64,000 bases of DNA from an uncultured Spirochaetota bacterium (GTDB lineage Bacteria > Spirochaetota > Spirochaetia > Treponematales > Treponemataceae), in assembly GCA_944389415.1 (NCBI GenBank), contig CALXMF010000004.1, positions 1 to 64,000 of the forward strand, read 5' to 3'. The notes below the pieces were generated by a model that was given only the letters and a program-made list of their open reading frames with translations, was not told where the DNA came from and did no database searches. Below are positions 8,571 to 17,332 of this stretch, piece by piece (the first letter of the stretch is position 1; each line of letters starts with the position of its first letter). A program made the position numbers and the translations under genes.

Positions 8571-10112
8571 ATGGAACAAAATGCAATAGAAATGATCGGA
8601 ATAACAAAAATTTTTCCAGGAATTATTGCAAATGATAATATTAATTTAACAGTGCGTGAGAATGAAGTTCTGGCTCTTCTTGGCGAAAATGGTGCCGGTA
8701 AGTCGACACTGATGTCAATTCTATTTGGTTCATATGATCCAGATCAGGGAATTATTAAAATTAGAGGAAAAGAAGTAAAAATAAAAGATCCCAATGCGGC
8801 AACAGCCTTAGGAATCGGAATGGTTCATCAGCATTTTAAACTGATACATAATTATACTGTCGCTGAAAATATTGTTTTGGGGATTGAACCCAGAAACAAA
8901 TTCGGACTCATTGACTTAGCAGCCGCTGAAAAACGCGTCGCAGAACTTTCTGAACAATACGGATTGATGGTCAATCCTAAAGCAAAAATAGAAGACATTA
9001 CCGTTGGTATGCAACAACGGGTAGAAATACTGAAAACATTATACCGTAATGCGGATATTATTATTTTTGACGAACCAACTGCAGTATTGACACCACAGGA
9101 AATAGATGAATTAATGACTATTATTCGCCGCCTGAAGGCAGAAGGAAAAACAATTATTATCATTACTCATAAACTCAAAGAAATAAAAGCTGTAGGAGAT
9201 AGGTGTACTGTTCTGCGGCGGGGAAAGGTTATTGGGACTGTAAAGGTTTCAGACGTAACTGAGAGAGAGCTTGCAGAAATGATGGTTGGCCGAGCGGTTA
9301 AATTTGAAATAGAAAAAAAGCCTTGTGTACCGGGTAGAACTGTTGTATCGATTCAAAATATCTCTGTTAAAAACAGCCGTGGGCAAATAGCTATCAGAGA
9401 TCTGTCTTTAGATGTGCATGCTGGGGAAATTGTTGGTATCGCTGGTGTTGACGGGAATGGTCAGTCCGAACTTATTTACGCGCTGACAGGCCTAAGTCCT
9501 GTTGAATCAGGAAAAATTATATTAAACGATGCTGATATTACTCATCTTTCAATAAAGGAACGTATAGAGGCTGGTATTGGCCACATACCGGAAGACAGAC
9601 AAAAACACGGACTTGTTTCACAATTTACCATTGCTGAAAATGTATGTATCAAAGATTATTACAGCGCCCCGTATACACAAAAGGGCTGTATTCTTAATTA
9701 TGGCTCTATGAATCAGTTGGGAGAAAAACTTATTGCAGATTTTGATATCAGAGCAGGAGAAGGCGCACATACTCCTGCAGGCAGTATGTCAGGAGGCAAT
9801 CAACAAAAAATGATTATTGCTAGGGAATTAAATCTCTCACCTGATTTTCTTGTCATTGCACAGCCAACACGAGGTCTTGATGTTGGTGCTATAGAATACA
9901 TTCGTCAGCGTATAATTGAAGAACGCGATAAAGGCAGAGCAATTCTGCTGATTTCTTTTGAACTAGATGAAATTATGAATCTCTGTGATCGAATCGCAAC
10001 TATTTCAAAAGGAACAATAGTCGGTATTTTTAAAGAAGGCGAAGTTACAGAACGTGAAATCGGCATTATGATGGCTGGTTCAAAAAAACAAGATAAGGAG
10101 GTTTCTGCATGA
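8571..10112 (+). CDS. Nucleoside ABC importer, double ATP-binding protein
   Basis: This 513-residue ATPase has two fused ABC domains, as in the BMP/ribose-type importers. Domain 1 has Walker A G-E-N-G-A-G-K-S (about 38-45), a T-V-G-M-Q-Q-R signature and Walker B I-I-I-F-D-E-P-T. Domain 2 has a degenerate Walker A (G-V-D-G-N-G-Q-S) but an intact S-G-G-N-Q-Q-K signature. This asymmetry is normal in the family. I chose the ATG at 8571 over the upstream in-frame GTG at 8565 because AAGGGGG is correctly spaced for it. It overlaps the first permease gene by 4 bases. Confidence 0.93.
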   Translation: MEQNAIEMIGITKIFPGIIANDNINLTVRENEVLALLGENGAGKSTLMSILFGSYDPDQGIIKIRGKEVKIKDPNAATALGIGMVHQHFKLIHNYTVAENIVLGIEPRNKFGLIDLAAAEKRVAELSEQYGLMVNPKAKIEDITVGMQQRVEILKTLYRNADIIIFDEPTAVLTPQEIDELMTIIRRLKAEGKTIIIITHKLKEIKAVGDRCTVLRRGKVIGTVKVSDVTERELAEMMVGRAVKFEIEKKPCVPGRTVVSIQNISVKNSRGQIAIRDLSLDVHAGEIVGIAGVDGNGQSELIYALTGLSPVESGKIILNDADITHLSIKERIEAGIGHIPEDRQKHGLVSQFTIAENVCIKDYYSAPYTQKGCILNYGSMNQLGEKLIADFDIRAGEGAHTPAGSMSGGNQQKMIIARELNLSPDFLVIAQPTRGLDVGAIEYIRQRIIEERDKGRAILLISFELDEIMNLCDRIATISKGTIVGIFKEGEVTEREIGIMMAGSKKQDKEVSA

Positions 10113-11248
10113 AAGAGACCGCCATAAAGAAAGAACACAGAAGTTTGACAAAACTATTGATAGAATCTGACGGAGCAATTTCTATCCTCGTTGTCCTGTT
10201 AGGATTTCTCTGCGGTACAGTTCTTGTTCTTTGTGTTGGGAGAGATCCTAGTAATATGTATAAAGCGATTTTACAGGGATGTACCGGATGGAATATCGAC
10301 CGAGGTGTCTGGAATGTCCGTTATATCGGTGAATGGCTGAATTATTCAGTGCCTTTTATATTATGCGGGCTGTCCATGGCTTTTGCAGCACGAGCAGGCC
10401 TATTTAATATTGGTGGAGAAGGCCAGTATATAGTAGGCGTAACCGTAGCACAAGTAATCGCATTGCTAGGTCCTCAAGTTCCGGTATTACATTGGCTGCT
10501 TGCTGTTCTTGGTGCAATTCTTATGGGTGCTGTTTGGGGTGGTATTGTTGGATATTTAAAAGCTAGATTTGAAGTATCTGAAGTTGTCGCAACAATCATG
10601 CTTAATTATATTGCTCTCTATCTGTCCCGTATTGTGATTTTTGCGATACCTGGAACTAATACATATAAAACAGTTGATTTTCCGCAGACAGCACTACTGC
10701 GTGCAGATTTTCTTGAAGTGCTCACCAATGGTTCAAATCTTAACCTCGGTCTTTTTATGGCTCTTCTCGCTGTTCTGTTCTACTGGTTTTTTATGGAAAA
10801 AACTAAATATGGTTTTGCACTCCGTGCGACAGGTTTTAATAAAGATGCGGCAAGATGCAGCGGCATTCCTGTTATCGCCAGTGTTGTAACCTCTATGGCG
10901 ATTGCCGGAGCTTTTGCTGGACTTGGAGGCGGTATTGTCGCACTTGGATCATTTAAATACGGCAGGGTTCTGTCAGGCATGGATAATTACGGTTTTACCG
11001 GTATTGCAGTCGCACTTGTTGGAAATAACACTGCTGTTGGAACATTGCTTGCGGGGCTTTTATTTGGTCTGCTTGCGGCAGCACAGCCGCTGATGCAGCT
11101 TAAACAAATTCCTAAAGAAATAACATTTATTATACAGGGATTGATAGTTGTTTTTATCGCGCTTCGTTCCGGTATTCGTATGTTCCTTGTCTGGCAGAAG
11201 AAAAAAGCAACAGAAAAACATTCTGCAAAGGAGGTTGTCCATGGATAG
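10109..11248 (+). CDS. Nucleoside ABC importer permease 1
   Basis: This 379-residue membrane protein of the BPD_transp_2 (branched-chain/ribose-type) permease family has about nine hydrophobic segments. The hallmark F-N-I-G-G-E-G-Q region is near residue 96, the conserved sequence of nucleoside/ribose importer permeases of this operon type. With its partner at 11241 it forms the translocation pore. Its ATG overlaps the stop of the ATPase gene (ATGA), with AAGGAGG upstream. Confidence 0.92.
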   Translation: MKETAIKKEHRSLTKLLIESDGAISILVVLLGFLCGTVLVLCVGRDPSNMYKAILQGCTGWNIDRGVWNVRYIGEWLNYSVPFILCGLSMAFAARAGLFNIGGEGQYIVGVTVAQVIALLGPQVPVLHWLLAVLGAILMGAVWGGIVGYLKARFEVSEVVATIMLNYIALYLSRIVIFAIPGTNTYKTVDFPQTALLRADFLEVLTNGSNLNLGLFMALLAVLFYWFFMEKTKYGFALRATGFNKDAARCSGIPVIASVVTSMAIAGAFAGLGGGIVALGSFKYGRVLSGMDNYGFTGIAVALVGNNTAVGTLLAGLLFGLLAAAQPLMQLKQIPKEITFIIQGLIVVFIALRSGIRMFLVWQKKKATEKHSAKEVVHG

Positions 11249-12146
11249 TCTGCTTGGAATGATTCCTTCTATTTTAATGATCGTTTCTCCTATACTCATC
11301 ACTGCAGCAGGCGGAATGATATGTGAACGCTCAGGAGTTGTAAATATTGCTCTGGAAGGCCTTATGGGAATAGGCGCTTTCTGTGCGGCATCAGCACACG
11401 TGCTCATGGAATCCTCTGTTTCTGGATCTGTGTGGATAGCGCTGTTGATTGGAGCATTTTTTGGAATGTTACTTTCTCTTGTTCATGCCTATGCAGCAAT
11501 TTCTTTAAACGCAGATCAGACAGTTTCTGGAACCGGTATTAATTTACTTGTTAATGGTATCACAATATTTGGAGCACAGATCTTATTCTCTATGGACAGA
11601 ACAAAACCATACAACATGGGAATGATGCCGGGACTCTTCGGAATTTATCCCACAGCACTTGTTGCAGCAGCAGTAATCGTAATTGTATGGTTTATACTGT
11701 ATAAACTGCCGTTCGGATTACGGCTGCGTGCGTGCGGTGAACATCCAAGTGCAGCAGCGTCAGCAGGTATCAATGTAAAACGTATTCGTTACATTGCGGT
11801 ATTAGCCTCTGGATTCCTGGCAGGTCTTGCTGGCGGATGTCTTGTTCTAACACAAACTATTCAATATACCTCAATGACAATTAATGGTACCGGATATATT
11901 GCGCTTGCGGCTGTTTCATTTGGTCGATGGCGTCCAGCAGGAATTACCGGAGCATCACTGTTATTTGGTTCAGCAGTTGCTTTTGCTATTTATGTTGTCA
12001 ATATACCGGCTCTCAGTAACTTGCTGCCATCAGAGTTTTTTAGTTTATTACCGTATGTTATTACCTTGATAGCGCTCATTGTATTCAGCGGGAAGAATTA
12101 CGCTCCGCTTGCATCTGGCAAGCCGTATGAAAAAACATCCTCATAG
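11241..12146 (+). CDS. Nucleoside ABC importer permease 2
   Basis: This 301-residue permease is paralogous to the gene before it. It has eight or so membrane segments and the conserved N-I-A-L-E-G-L-M motif near residue 36. An upstream in-frame ATG exists at 11148, but it lies deep in the preceding gene. The ATG at 11241 has an AAAGGAGG ribosome site and matches the family N-terminus, so I use it. The overlap with permease 1 is 8 bases. Confidence 0.92.
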   Translation: MDSLLGMIPSILMIVSPILITAAGGMICERSGVVNIALEGLMGIGAFCAASAHVLMESSVSGSVWIALLIGAFFGMLLSLVHAYAAISLNADQTVSGTGINLLVNGITIFGAQILFSMDRTKPYNMGMMPGLFGIYPTALVAAAVIVIVWFILYKLPFGLRLRACGEHPSAAASAGINVKRIRYIAVLASGFLAGLAGGCLVLTQTIQYTSMTINGTGYIALAAVSFGRWRPAGITGASLLFGSAVAFAIYVVNIPALSNLLPSEFFSLLPYVITLIALIVFSGKNYAPLASGKPYEKTSS

Positions 12147-12160
12147 CAAGGAGGTCATGA

Positions 12161-13393
12161 ATGCTGTCTGCTTCTTTTGCCCTTAAACTGTTTGAAGCAT
12201 TTTCTATTGAACGATGGAATGATTTAGTCCGTCCGTTTGCGCTGGTCGAAATGGATAAAGCCGGTGAAAAGATGGTGCTTGCCTATATTATTGGAAAATA
12301 TGAAGAACAAGAGGGCAAAAAAGTAGACTGGCACTGGATGATTTATGCATCTATATTTGATCTGCTTAAAAGAATAGCTCTCTGCGATATAAAATCACCT
12401 GTGCAGCGGATGATTCGTACCAGATATCCAGAAGAATACAAAAAACTCAATGCATGGGTTCTGACACAATATGCGGCATACATCGGAGAAACAGAGCTAT
12501 TCACCAAGTTCAGTCATTTTCTTGAAGAGGAACCCAGCCTTGCACACTCTGCTGATCCTGTACAGCTTCACAGTTACCGGGTTCTTCGAGCCGCACATAA
12601 ATTTGCAACACTTCGTGAATTACAGATGATTTCTGTTGTAAACGAACCAGATCGGCTGAAAAATATTGAACACGAACTCAATAGAGATATACAGGAATTT
12701 CTTGATTTACGGGCTCTGCAGCTTTTAGTTACCAAACAAAGTCCGTATGAATTTTTAAAAATTATAGAACAACTGCGTTTTCAAACTCGGTGGAATCAAA
12801 CCCCTCGGGTTCCCAGAACAAGTGTCCTTGGACACTCTTTTTATGTAGCTGTTCTGACACTTTTATTAGGACAGCAGCCTGAAGTGGTATTCTGTCCTGC
12901 TCGTGAATACAATAATTTTTTCTCTGCGTTATTTCATGATCTACCGGAAGCTGTCACAAGAGACATTATCTCACCGGTAAAACAAGCAACATATGAACTC
13001 CCTGCAATCGTAAAAAAAATAGAAGATGAATTTGTTGCTTCTGAATTACGGCCGTTGATGGATGATTGTTACGCAGAAGAGCTTTTATATTTTACACAAG
13101 ATGAATTTACTAACCGTATCCGTACTGCAACTGGAGTACGGTCTGTAACTTTTGAAGAATTAAATACTCTCTATAATGCAGATAATTTTTTTCCTGTCGA
13201 TGGTCAATTAGTACGGTGTGCAGACCATATAGCAGCATTTATAGAAGCAGACAGTTCTATTAAACACGGGATTACATCAGCGCATTTACGGGATGGTAAA
13301 GAGAATCTGCTGAAAAATTATCCAAATGGTCGGATAATTAACGGATTTGATATCTATGCTTTCTTTTCTGAATTTGCAAACCGCAGAATTTAA
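12161..13393 (+). CDS. HD-domain phosphohydrolase (YfbR-like)
   Basis: This 410-residue cytoplasmic protein has an HD metal-binding core in its middle: H near 225 (G-H-S-F-Y), the H-D pair in F-H-D-L-P-E-A, and a distal aspartate in C-A-D-H-I. The H-D-x-x-E pattern and spacing resemble YfbR-type 5'-nucleotidases and dNTP hydrolases. It sits at the end of the nucleoside importer operon with a perfect AAGGAGGT ribosome site, 14 bases after the permease. A role in nucleotide or deoxynucleotide breakdown is therefore a reasonable inference; substrate unknown. The N-terminal ~200 residues are not recognised. Confidence 0.75.
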   Translation: MLSASFALKLFEAFSIERWNDLVRPFALVEMDKAGEKMVLAYIIGKYEEQEGKKVDWHWMIYASIFDLLKRIALCDIKSPVQRMIRTRYPEEYKKLNAWVLTQYAAYIGETELFTKFSHFLEEEPSLAHSADPVQLHSYRVLRAAHKFATLRELQMISVVNEPDRLKNIEHELNRDIQEFLDLRALQLLVTKQSPYEFLKIIEQLRFQTRWNQTPRVPRTSVLGHSFYVAVLTLLLGQQPEVVFCPAREYNNFFSALFHDLPEAVTRDIISPVKQATYELPAIVKKIEDEFVASELRPLMDDCYAEELLYFTQDEFTNRIRTATGVRSVTFEELNTLYNADNFFPVDGQLVRCADHIAAFIEADSSIKHGITSAHLRDGKENLLKNYPNGRIINGFDIYAFFSEFANRRI

Positions 13394-13444
13394 ACTTCTA
13401 TAAAGCCTCATAAAATTATTCTGCAATGCCGATAAAGATATTGT

Positions 13445-14317
13445 ATGTCTATGCCTTTTATTACACGTCAACATAAATTTTTTCAGATAAAAATGTGTCT
13501 TGTTCTCTGTATCCTCTGTATCGAGTTTTACGTGGCTGCACAAGATCAGATACACATTGTTCAAAAAGGAGAAACTCTATATTCTATCAGCAAATCATAT
13601 GGTGTTTCCCTCGATGAATTATGCTCTATAAATGGAATTAAAAACAGTTCCATGGTGAAAGTCGGCCAAAAACTGATAGTACCATCACAAAACGTCTCAG
13701 GCGGGAGAATTGAAAAACCTGGTACATACACGGTTGAGAAGGGGGATACCCTATACAGTCTAGCACGTACTTTTGGTATTACTGTTGATGAGCTGCGTTC
13801 TTACAATAATATGGATGTGGATGCTGTCCTGCAGGCAGGACAGACACTTCAAATTCCGGTGCAAAAAACACTTTCGTCTTCATCAGATATCAGTAAAACC
13901 ATTCCATTTGATTTACCGCAAATAACAGATCCAAGACCGTATTCAACTAAAAAAGGTGATTCTTCTCTGATTTGGCCTGTCTCCTATCCGGATGTATCGT
14001 ATATAGATGGAAAGATATCCGGTGTTCAGCTTTCCGCAAAATCAAATGAAGCTGTAAAAACAATCGCAGCAGGTACTGTTATGTACAGCGGTATCTATCG
14101 TGGATTTGGTGAGGTTATTTTTATCCGATCAAGTAGCGATTATATTTATGTATACACCGGTTTAGGTTCGATAAAAGTATCAAAAGGAGAAAAAGTATCT
14201 CCCGGAGATATTATCGGTACTGCCGGTATAGACGCTATTACCGGCAAACCGCAGCTGACGTTTATGGTATTTAAAGACGGAAAACCAATTGATCCTGCAA
14301 CTGCGCCGCGCGCATAA
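13445..14317 (+). CDS. LysM x2 plus degenerate M23 (LytM) domain envelope protein
   Basis: This 290-residue secreted protein has a signal peptide (about 1-32), two LysM domains (about 36-80 and 95-139, both with Y-T/H-I-V-x-K-G-E/D-T-L-Y-S) and a C-terminal M23/LytM-like beta domain (about 180-285). The catalytic metal ligands of M23 peptidases are missing. Where active enzymes have the G-x-D aspartate there is G-V-Q-L-S; Y-G-H is replaced by V-Y-T-G; the final H-x-H is replaced by L-T-F. It is more likely an amidase activator or peptidoglycan-binding scaffold like EnvC/NlpD than a protease. I see no Shine-Dalgarno site; a second ATG is at 13451. Confidence 0.82.
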   Translation: MSMPFITRQHKFFQIKMCLVLCILCIEFYVAAQDQIHIVQKGETLYSISKSYGVSLDELCSINGIKNSSMVKVGQKLIVPSQNVSGGRIEKPGTYTVEKGDTLYSLARTFGITVDELRSYNNMDVDAVLQAGQTLQIPVQKTLSSSSDISKTIPFDLPQITDPRPYSTKKGDSSLIWPVSYPDVSYIDGKISGVQLSAKSNEAVKTIAAGTVMYSGIYRGFGEVIFIRSSSDYIYVYTGLGSIKVSKGEKVSPGDIIGTAGIDAITGKPQLTFMVFKDGKPIDPATAPRA

Positions 14318-14336
14318 AATCATTCATGCGCAGTAT

Positions 14337-14948
14337 CTAAAACAGAGACATTTGTGTTTGATTCGCAGTAGCTGCTTCTATTACTCCTAATTTCTTGAAA
14401 CACAAGAAAAATAGATCCATACAAACACGCGCATCATCAAGCGCCCGGTGAGCTTCCTGAACATGAATATTTAGCTGTTCCGCAAGACTCTGCAATTTAT
14501 ATGACGAAAATTCAGGATAGGCGATTCTTGAAAGCCATAATGTATCAACAGCTGAATTTGTGAACCCTGAAATTCCAGAGCGTATCAATTCTTCATGAAT
14601 AAACGATAAATCAAAGTTTATATTATGACCTACAACAATCGTTTTTCCAATAAATCGCAGAAATGCTGGTAACACAACAGCTGCTGCCGGTTTATCTGAA
14701 ACCATCGTTGGTGTGATACCAGTGATAGCCGTAATCTGCGGCGGGATATATCCACCTGGGTTTATTAACTGAGAAAATGTCTCCAGAATACCATTCCGAT
14801 CAAATTGGACAGCACCTATTTCAATAATATTTCCGCTGTCAGGACGCAAACTGGTAGTTTCTGTATCAATCGCCGTAAAGACGGCTCCGTCACAGAACTG
14901 ACGGGCCAGTCTTTTATAATCTCTGTAAAACCTGTTAGGAAGCGGCAT
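14337..14948 (-). CDS. DnaQ-type 3'-5' exonuclease with C-terminal sliding-clamp motif
   Basis: This 203-residue DEDDh exonuclease is similar to the epsilon subunit or the exonuclease domain of DNA polymerase III. Exo I is A-I-D-T-E-T-T-S-L (D and E), Exo II is G-H-N-I-N-F-D, and Exo III is H-R-A-L-D-D-A-R. The protein ends in Q-M-S-L-F, matching the beta-clamp binding pentapeptide Q-L-(S/D)-L-F, so it is probably tethered to the sliding clamp. It overlaps the 3' end of the upstream pgm gene by 14 bases on the same strand and is translationally coupled to it. Confidence 0.88.
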   Translation of the reverse strand: MPLPNRFYRDYKRLARQFCDGAVFTAIDTETTSLRPDSGNIIEIGAVQFDRNGILETFSQLINPGGYIPPQITAITGITPTMVSDKPAAAVVLPAFLRFIGKTIVVGHNINFDLSFIHEELIRSGISGFTNSAVDTLWLSRIAYPEFSSYKLQSLAEQLNIHVQEAHRALDDARVCMDLFFLCFKKLGVIEAATANQTQMSLF

Positions 14949-16713
14949 CCAAAATAGCCTTAATTTCAGTTTCTATAGCCAGACATTCTTTTTCCGCGTT
15001 TGCACGAGCTGACACAAGATCACCGTTTGAGACAGGGACACTGCAGTTTATATAAAACTTGATTTTCGGCTCAGTACCGCTTGGCCGCGCGCTTACCACT
15101 GTACCGTCTTCTAAGAAGAACTGCAGTACATTGCTTTTGGGAAGTGCAACTGTATCTTTCTTTTTAGGAGACAGCGGATCATATGATACACTAGTACCAA
15201 CATCCCGAATCTTAACAACTCGTTTCCCTGCGAGTGTTTTTAGTCCATCAGCGCGCAGTTTAGCCATAATCGATTTCATTGTTTCAACTCCGGCAGCTCC
15301 CGGAAAATTTTGTGAAATCGCCATATCCTGCATATAGCCAAATTGCGTATATAACTCTTCAAGGCGCTGAAGCAGTGTTTTTCCTTTGGAACTCCAGTAC
15401 ATCGTCATTTCAGCACACATGGCGGCAGCAGATACCCCATCCTTATCACGGACAGCTGTTTCTACATTATATCCATAACTTTCTTCATAACCAAACACAT
15501 ATTGATTATTTCCGCTTTTTTCATAACCAGCCATCACATTTGCAATCCATTTAAAACCGGTAAGACATTCGTCAAGCTGAACTCCATAGAATGCGGCTAT
15601 TTTATCTACCAGAGGACTTGTAACAATAGAACGGATCATTGCCGGATGCGGCGGCATCTTCCCAAGTTCTTTGCGTGAAAGAAGAATATAATCTGTAAGC
15701 AGCACTCCCATTTGATTACCATTTATGAGAACAAATTTACCATCAGGCCCGGGAACCGCACTGCCAAAACGATCCGCATCAGGATCAGTTGCCATAACAA
15801 CATTTGCTTTTTCTTTCTCTGCAAGTTCAACAGCCATTTTAAGCGCAGGCGCTTCTTCCGGATTTGGTTTTTCAACTGTAGGAAAATTCCCATCAGGAAT
15901 CCGCTGTTCAGGAACTGTAATCACTGTCAGACCAAGGTCACCAAGAACTTTCTCAACATGCATTGCACCTGTTCCATGAAGCGGTGTATACACAATTTTT
16001 ACGTCTTTTGCTTTTTCACGTATCAGTTCTGGACGGAACAGCTGCTCTTTTACCATTGCCCAATATTTCTCATCTATCTCGGAATCAATCAGAATTAACT
16101 TTCCGCTTTTAATCGCTTCATCACGGGAAATCGTTTTAACAACCGTTACATTATTTACCTCATCGATAATTCCGGTATCATGCGGTTCAATAACCTGTGC
16201 GCCGTCATTCCAGTACGCTTTATAACCATTATACTGAGGCGGATTGTGCGAGGCAGTCACAACAACTCCGGTATCACATCCAAGTGTTCTGATTGCAAAT
16301 GAGAGTTCAGGGGTAGGGCGCAATCCGGTAAATAAATACGTCTTAAATCCGTTAGCTACAAAAATACGTGCAGTAGCTTCTGCAAAGACATCTGAATACC
16401 GGCGTGAATCATAGGCAACAACAGCCGACAACGTACCAGCTGCCGCTTTTTCAGGAAATGTTTTGATGAAATAATTCGCAAGCCCCTGTGTTGCTCTATT
16501 AATAACCAGTGTATTCATGCGGTTAGTGCCGCCGCCAATAATACCTCGCAGTCCTCCTGTACCAAATTCCAAATCCCTGTAAAAACGATCTTCCAGTTCG
16601 GCTTTATTTGCAGTACTATCTGCCAGCAGAGTCTCTACTTCCCTGCGAAAATTTTCATCCTGTTCCTGTGCAATATATTCTTTCGCACGAGCAATGATTT
16701 CATTTGTATCCAT
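14935..16713 (-). CDS. Phosphoglucomutase / phosphomannomutase
   Basis: This 592-residue alpha-D-phosphohexomutase interconverts glucose-1-phosphate and glucose-6-phosphate (possibly mannose phosphates) in the cytoplasm. The active-site serine loop T-A-S-H-N-P-P, metal loop T-D-P-D-A-D-R, sugar loop G-Y-E-E-S-Y-G and phosphate loop R-P-S-G-T-E-P-K are all intact. The length suits the 570-620 residue PGM2-like subgroup. The ATG at 16713 has an AAGGAG site about 10 bases upstream. Glycogen synthase lies just beyond aroH, so it probably feeds glycogen metabolism. Confidence 0.94.
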   Translation of the reverse strand: MDTNEIIARAKEYIAQEQDENFRREVETLLADSTANKAELEDRFYRDLEFGTGGLRGIIGGGTNRMNTLVINRATQGLANYFIKTFPEKAAAGTLSAVVAYDSRRYSDVFAEATARIFVANGFKTYLFTGLRPTPELSFAIRTLGCDTGVVVTASHNPPQYNGYKAYWNDGAQVIEPHDTGIIDEVNNVTVVKTISRDEAIKSGKLILIDSEIDEKYWAMVKEQLFRPELIREKAKDVKIVYTPLHGTGAMHVEKVLGDLGLTVITVPEQRIPDGNFPTVEKPNPEEAPALKMAVELAEKEKANVVMATDPDADRFGSAVPGPDGKFVLINGNQMGVLLTDYILLSRKELGKMPPHPAMIRSIVTSPLVDKIAAFYGVQLDECLTGFKWIANVMAGYEKSGNNQYVFGYEESYGYNVETAVRDKDGVSAAAMCAEMTMYWSSKGKTLLQRLEELYTQFGYMQDMAISQNFPGAAGVETMKSIMAKLRADGLKTLAGKRVVKIRDVGTSVSYDPLSPKKKDTVALPKSNVLQFFLEDGTVVSARPSGTEPKIKFYINCSVPVSNGDLVSARANAEKECLAIETEIKAILDAAS

Positions 16714-16880
16714 TTTCAGCTATGCTCCTTAATTTACTGTAAATATCAGAGTTATTCTATGCATACAGTATTATTTATATAATACTTTGCTCTGTTGATT
16801 TTGTAAACGGTGAAAACAGCTATCAGCAATACTATTTCACAAGAAAATTTCAGCACACTGCTTTCCGTTACGCAATTTAC

Positions 16881-16909
16881 TTGACGTCTTTTCACTATGT
16901 GAGTACAAT
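16881..16909 (+). promoter_or_regulatory. Strong sigma70-type promoter abutting aroH
   Basis: TTGACG (16881-16886) and TACAAT (16904-16909) are separated by exactly 17 bp. Only 7 bases lie between the -10 and the ATG at 16917, so the predicted transcription start falls on or next to the start codon. No Shine-Dalgarno sequence is present. Confidence 0.7.
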
Positions 16910-16916
16910 TTTATTT

Positions 16917-17312
16917 ATGACTCAAAATATGCGTCTATATGGGCTCCGAGGTGCAGTTTGCTGTACCGAAAATACAAAGCAAGCAATACAGCAGGCTGTT
17001 TCAGAGCTTGCCGTAAAACTTTTCAAATTAAATACATATACTCCTGAAGATATTGTTTCTATACAGTTTACAATAACAGAAGACCTGACAGCTCTTAATC
17101 CAGCAGCTGCGCTTCGTAAATCTCCTGTCGCCGCGCTTGTCAGTACCTGCGCACTCTTTTGCAGTACAGAACCTCCTATAGACGGCGGCTTACCGCGGAC
17201 GATACGCGTTCTTATCACCGCATATGGAGAGCAACCGCCAGTGCATGTATATACTGGAGGTGCGGAAGTTCTGCGTCCTGACTTTATTCACAATAGCAGT
17301 TTACAGAACTAA
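16917..17312 (+). CDS. aroH: Chorismate mutase, AroH class
   Basis: This 131-residue monofunctional chorismate mutase converts chorismate to prephenate. The trimeric AroH fold is recognisable by the N-terminal Y-G-L-R-G-A-V, the D-L/D-L-T-A-L-N-P-A-A-A-L-R region and the terminal T-I-R-V-L-I-T. I chose the ATG at 16917 (an internal ATG at 16929 is also possible) because upstream TTG codons lie inside the promoter. The gene appears to be transcribed as a leaderless mRNA. glgA follows after 20 bases with its own ribosome site. Confidence 0.88.
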   Translation: MTQNMRLYGLRGAVCCTENTKQAIQQAVSELAVKLFKLNTYTPEDIVSIQFTITEDLTALNPAAALRKSPVAALVSTCALFCSTEPPIDGGLPRTIRVLITAYGEQPPVHVYTGGAEVLRPDFIHNSSLQN

Positions 17313-17332
17313 CAACAAACAAAGGATACCGC

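Noticed and set aside
14300-14334. Hairpin between the LysM gene and the exonuclease gene
   Set aside because: ACTGCGC/GCGCAGT and GCGCAT/ATGCGC are alternative short stems without a T tract, too weak to call a terminator.
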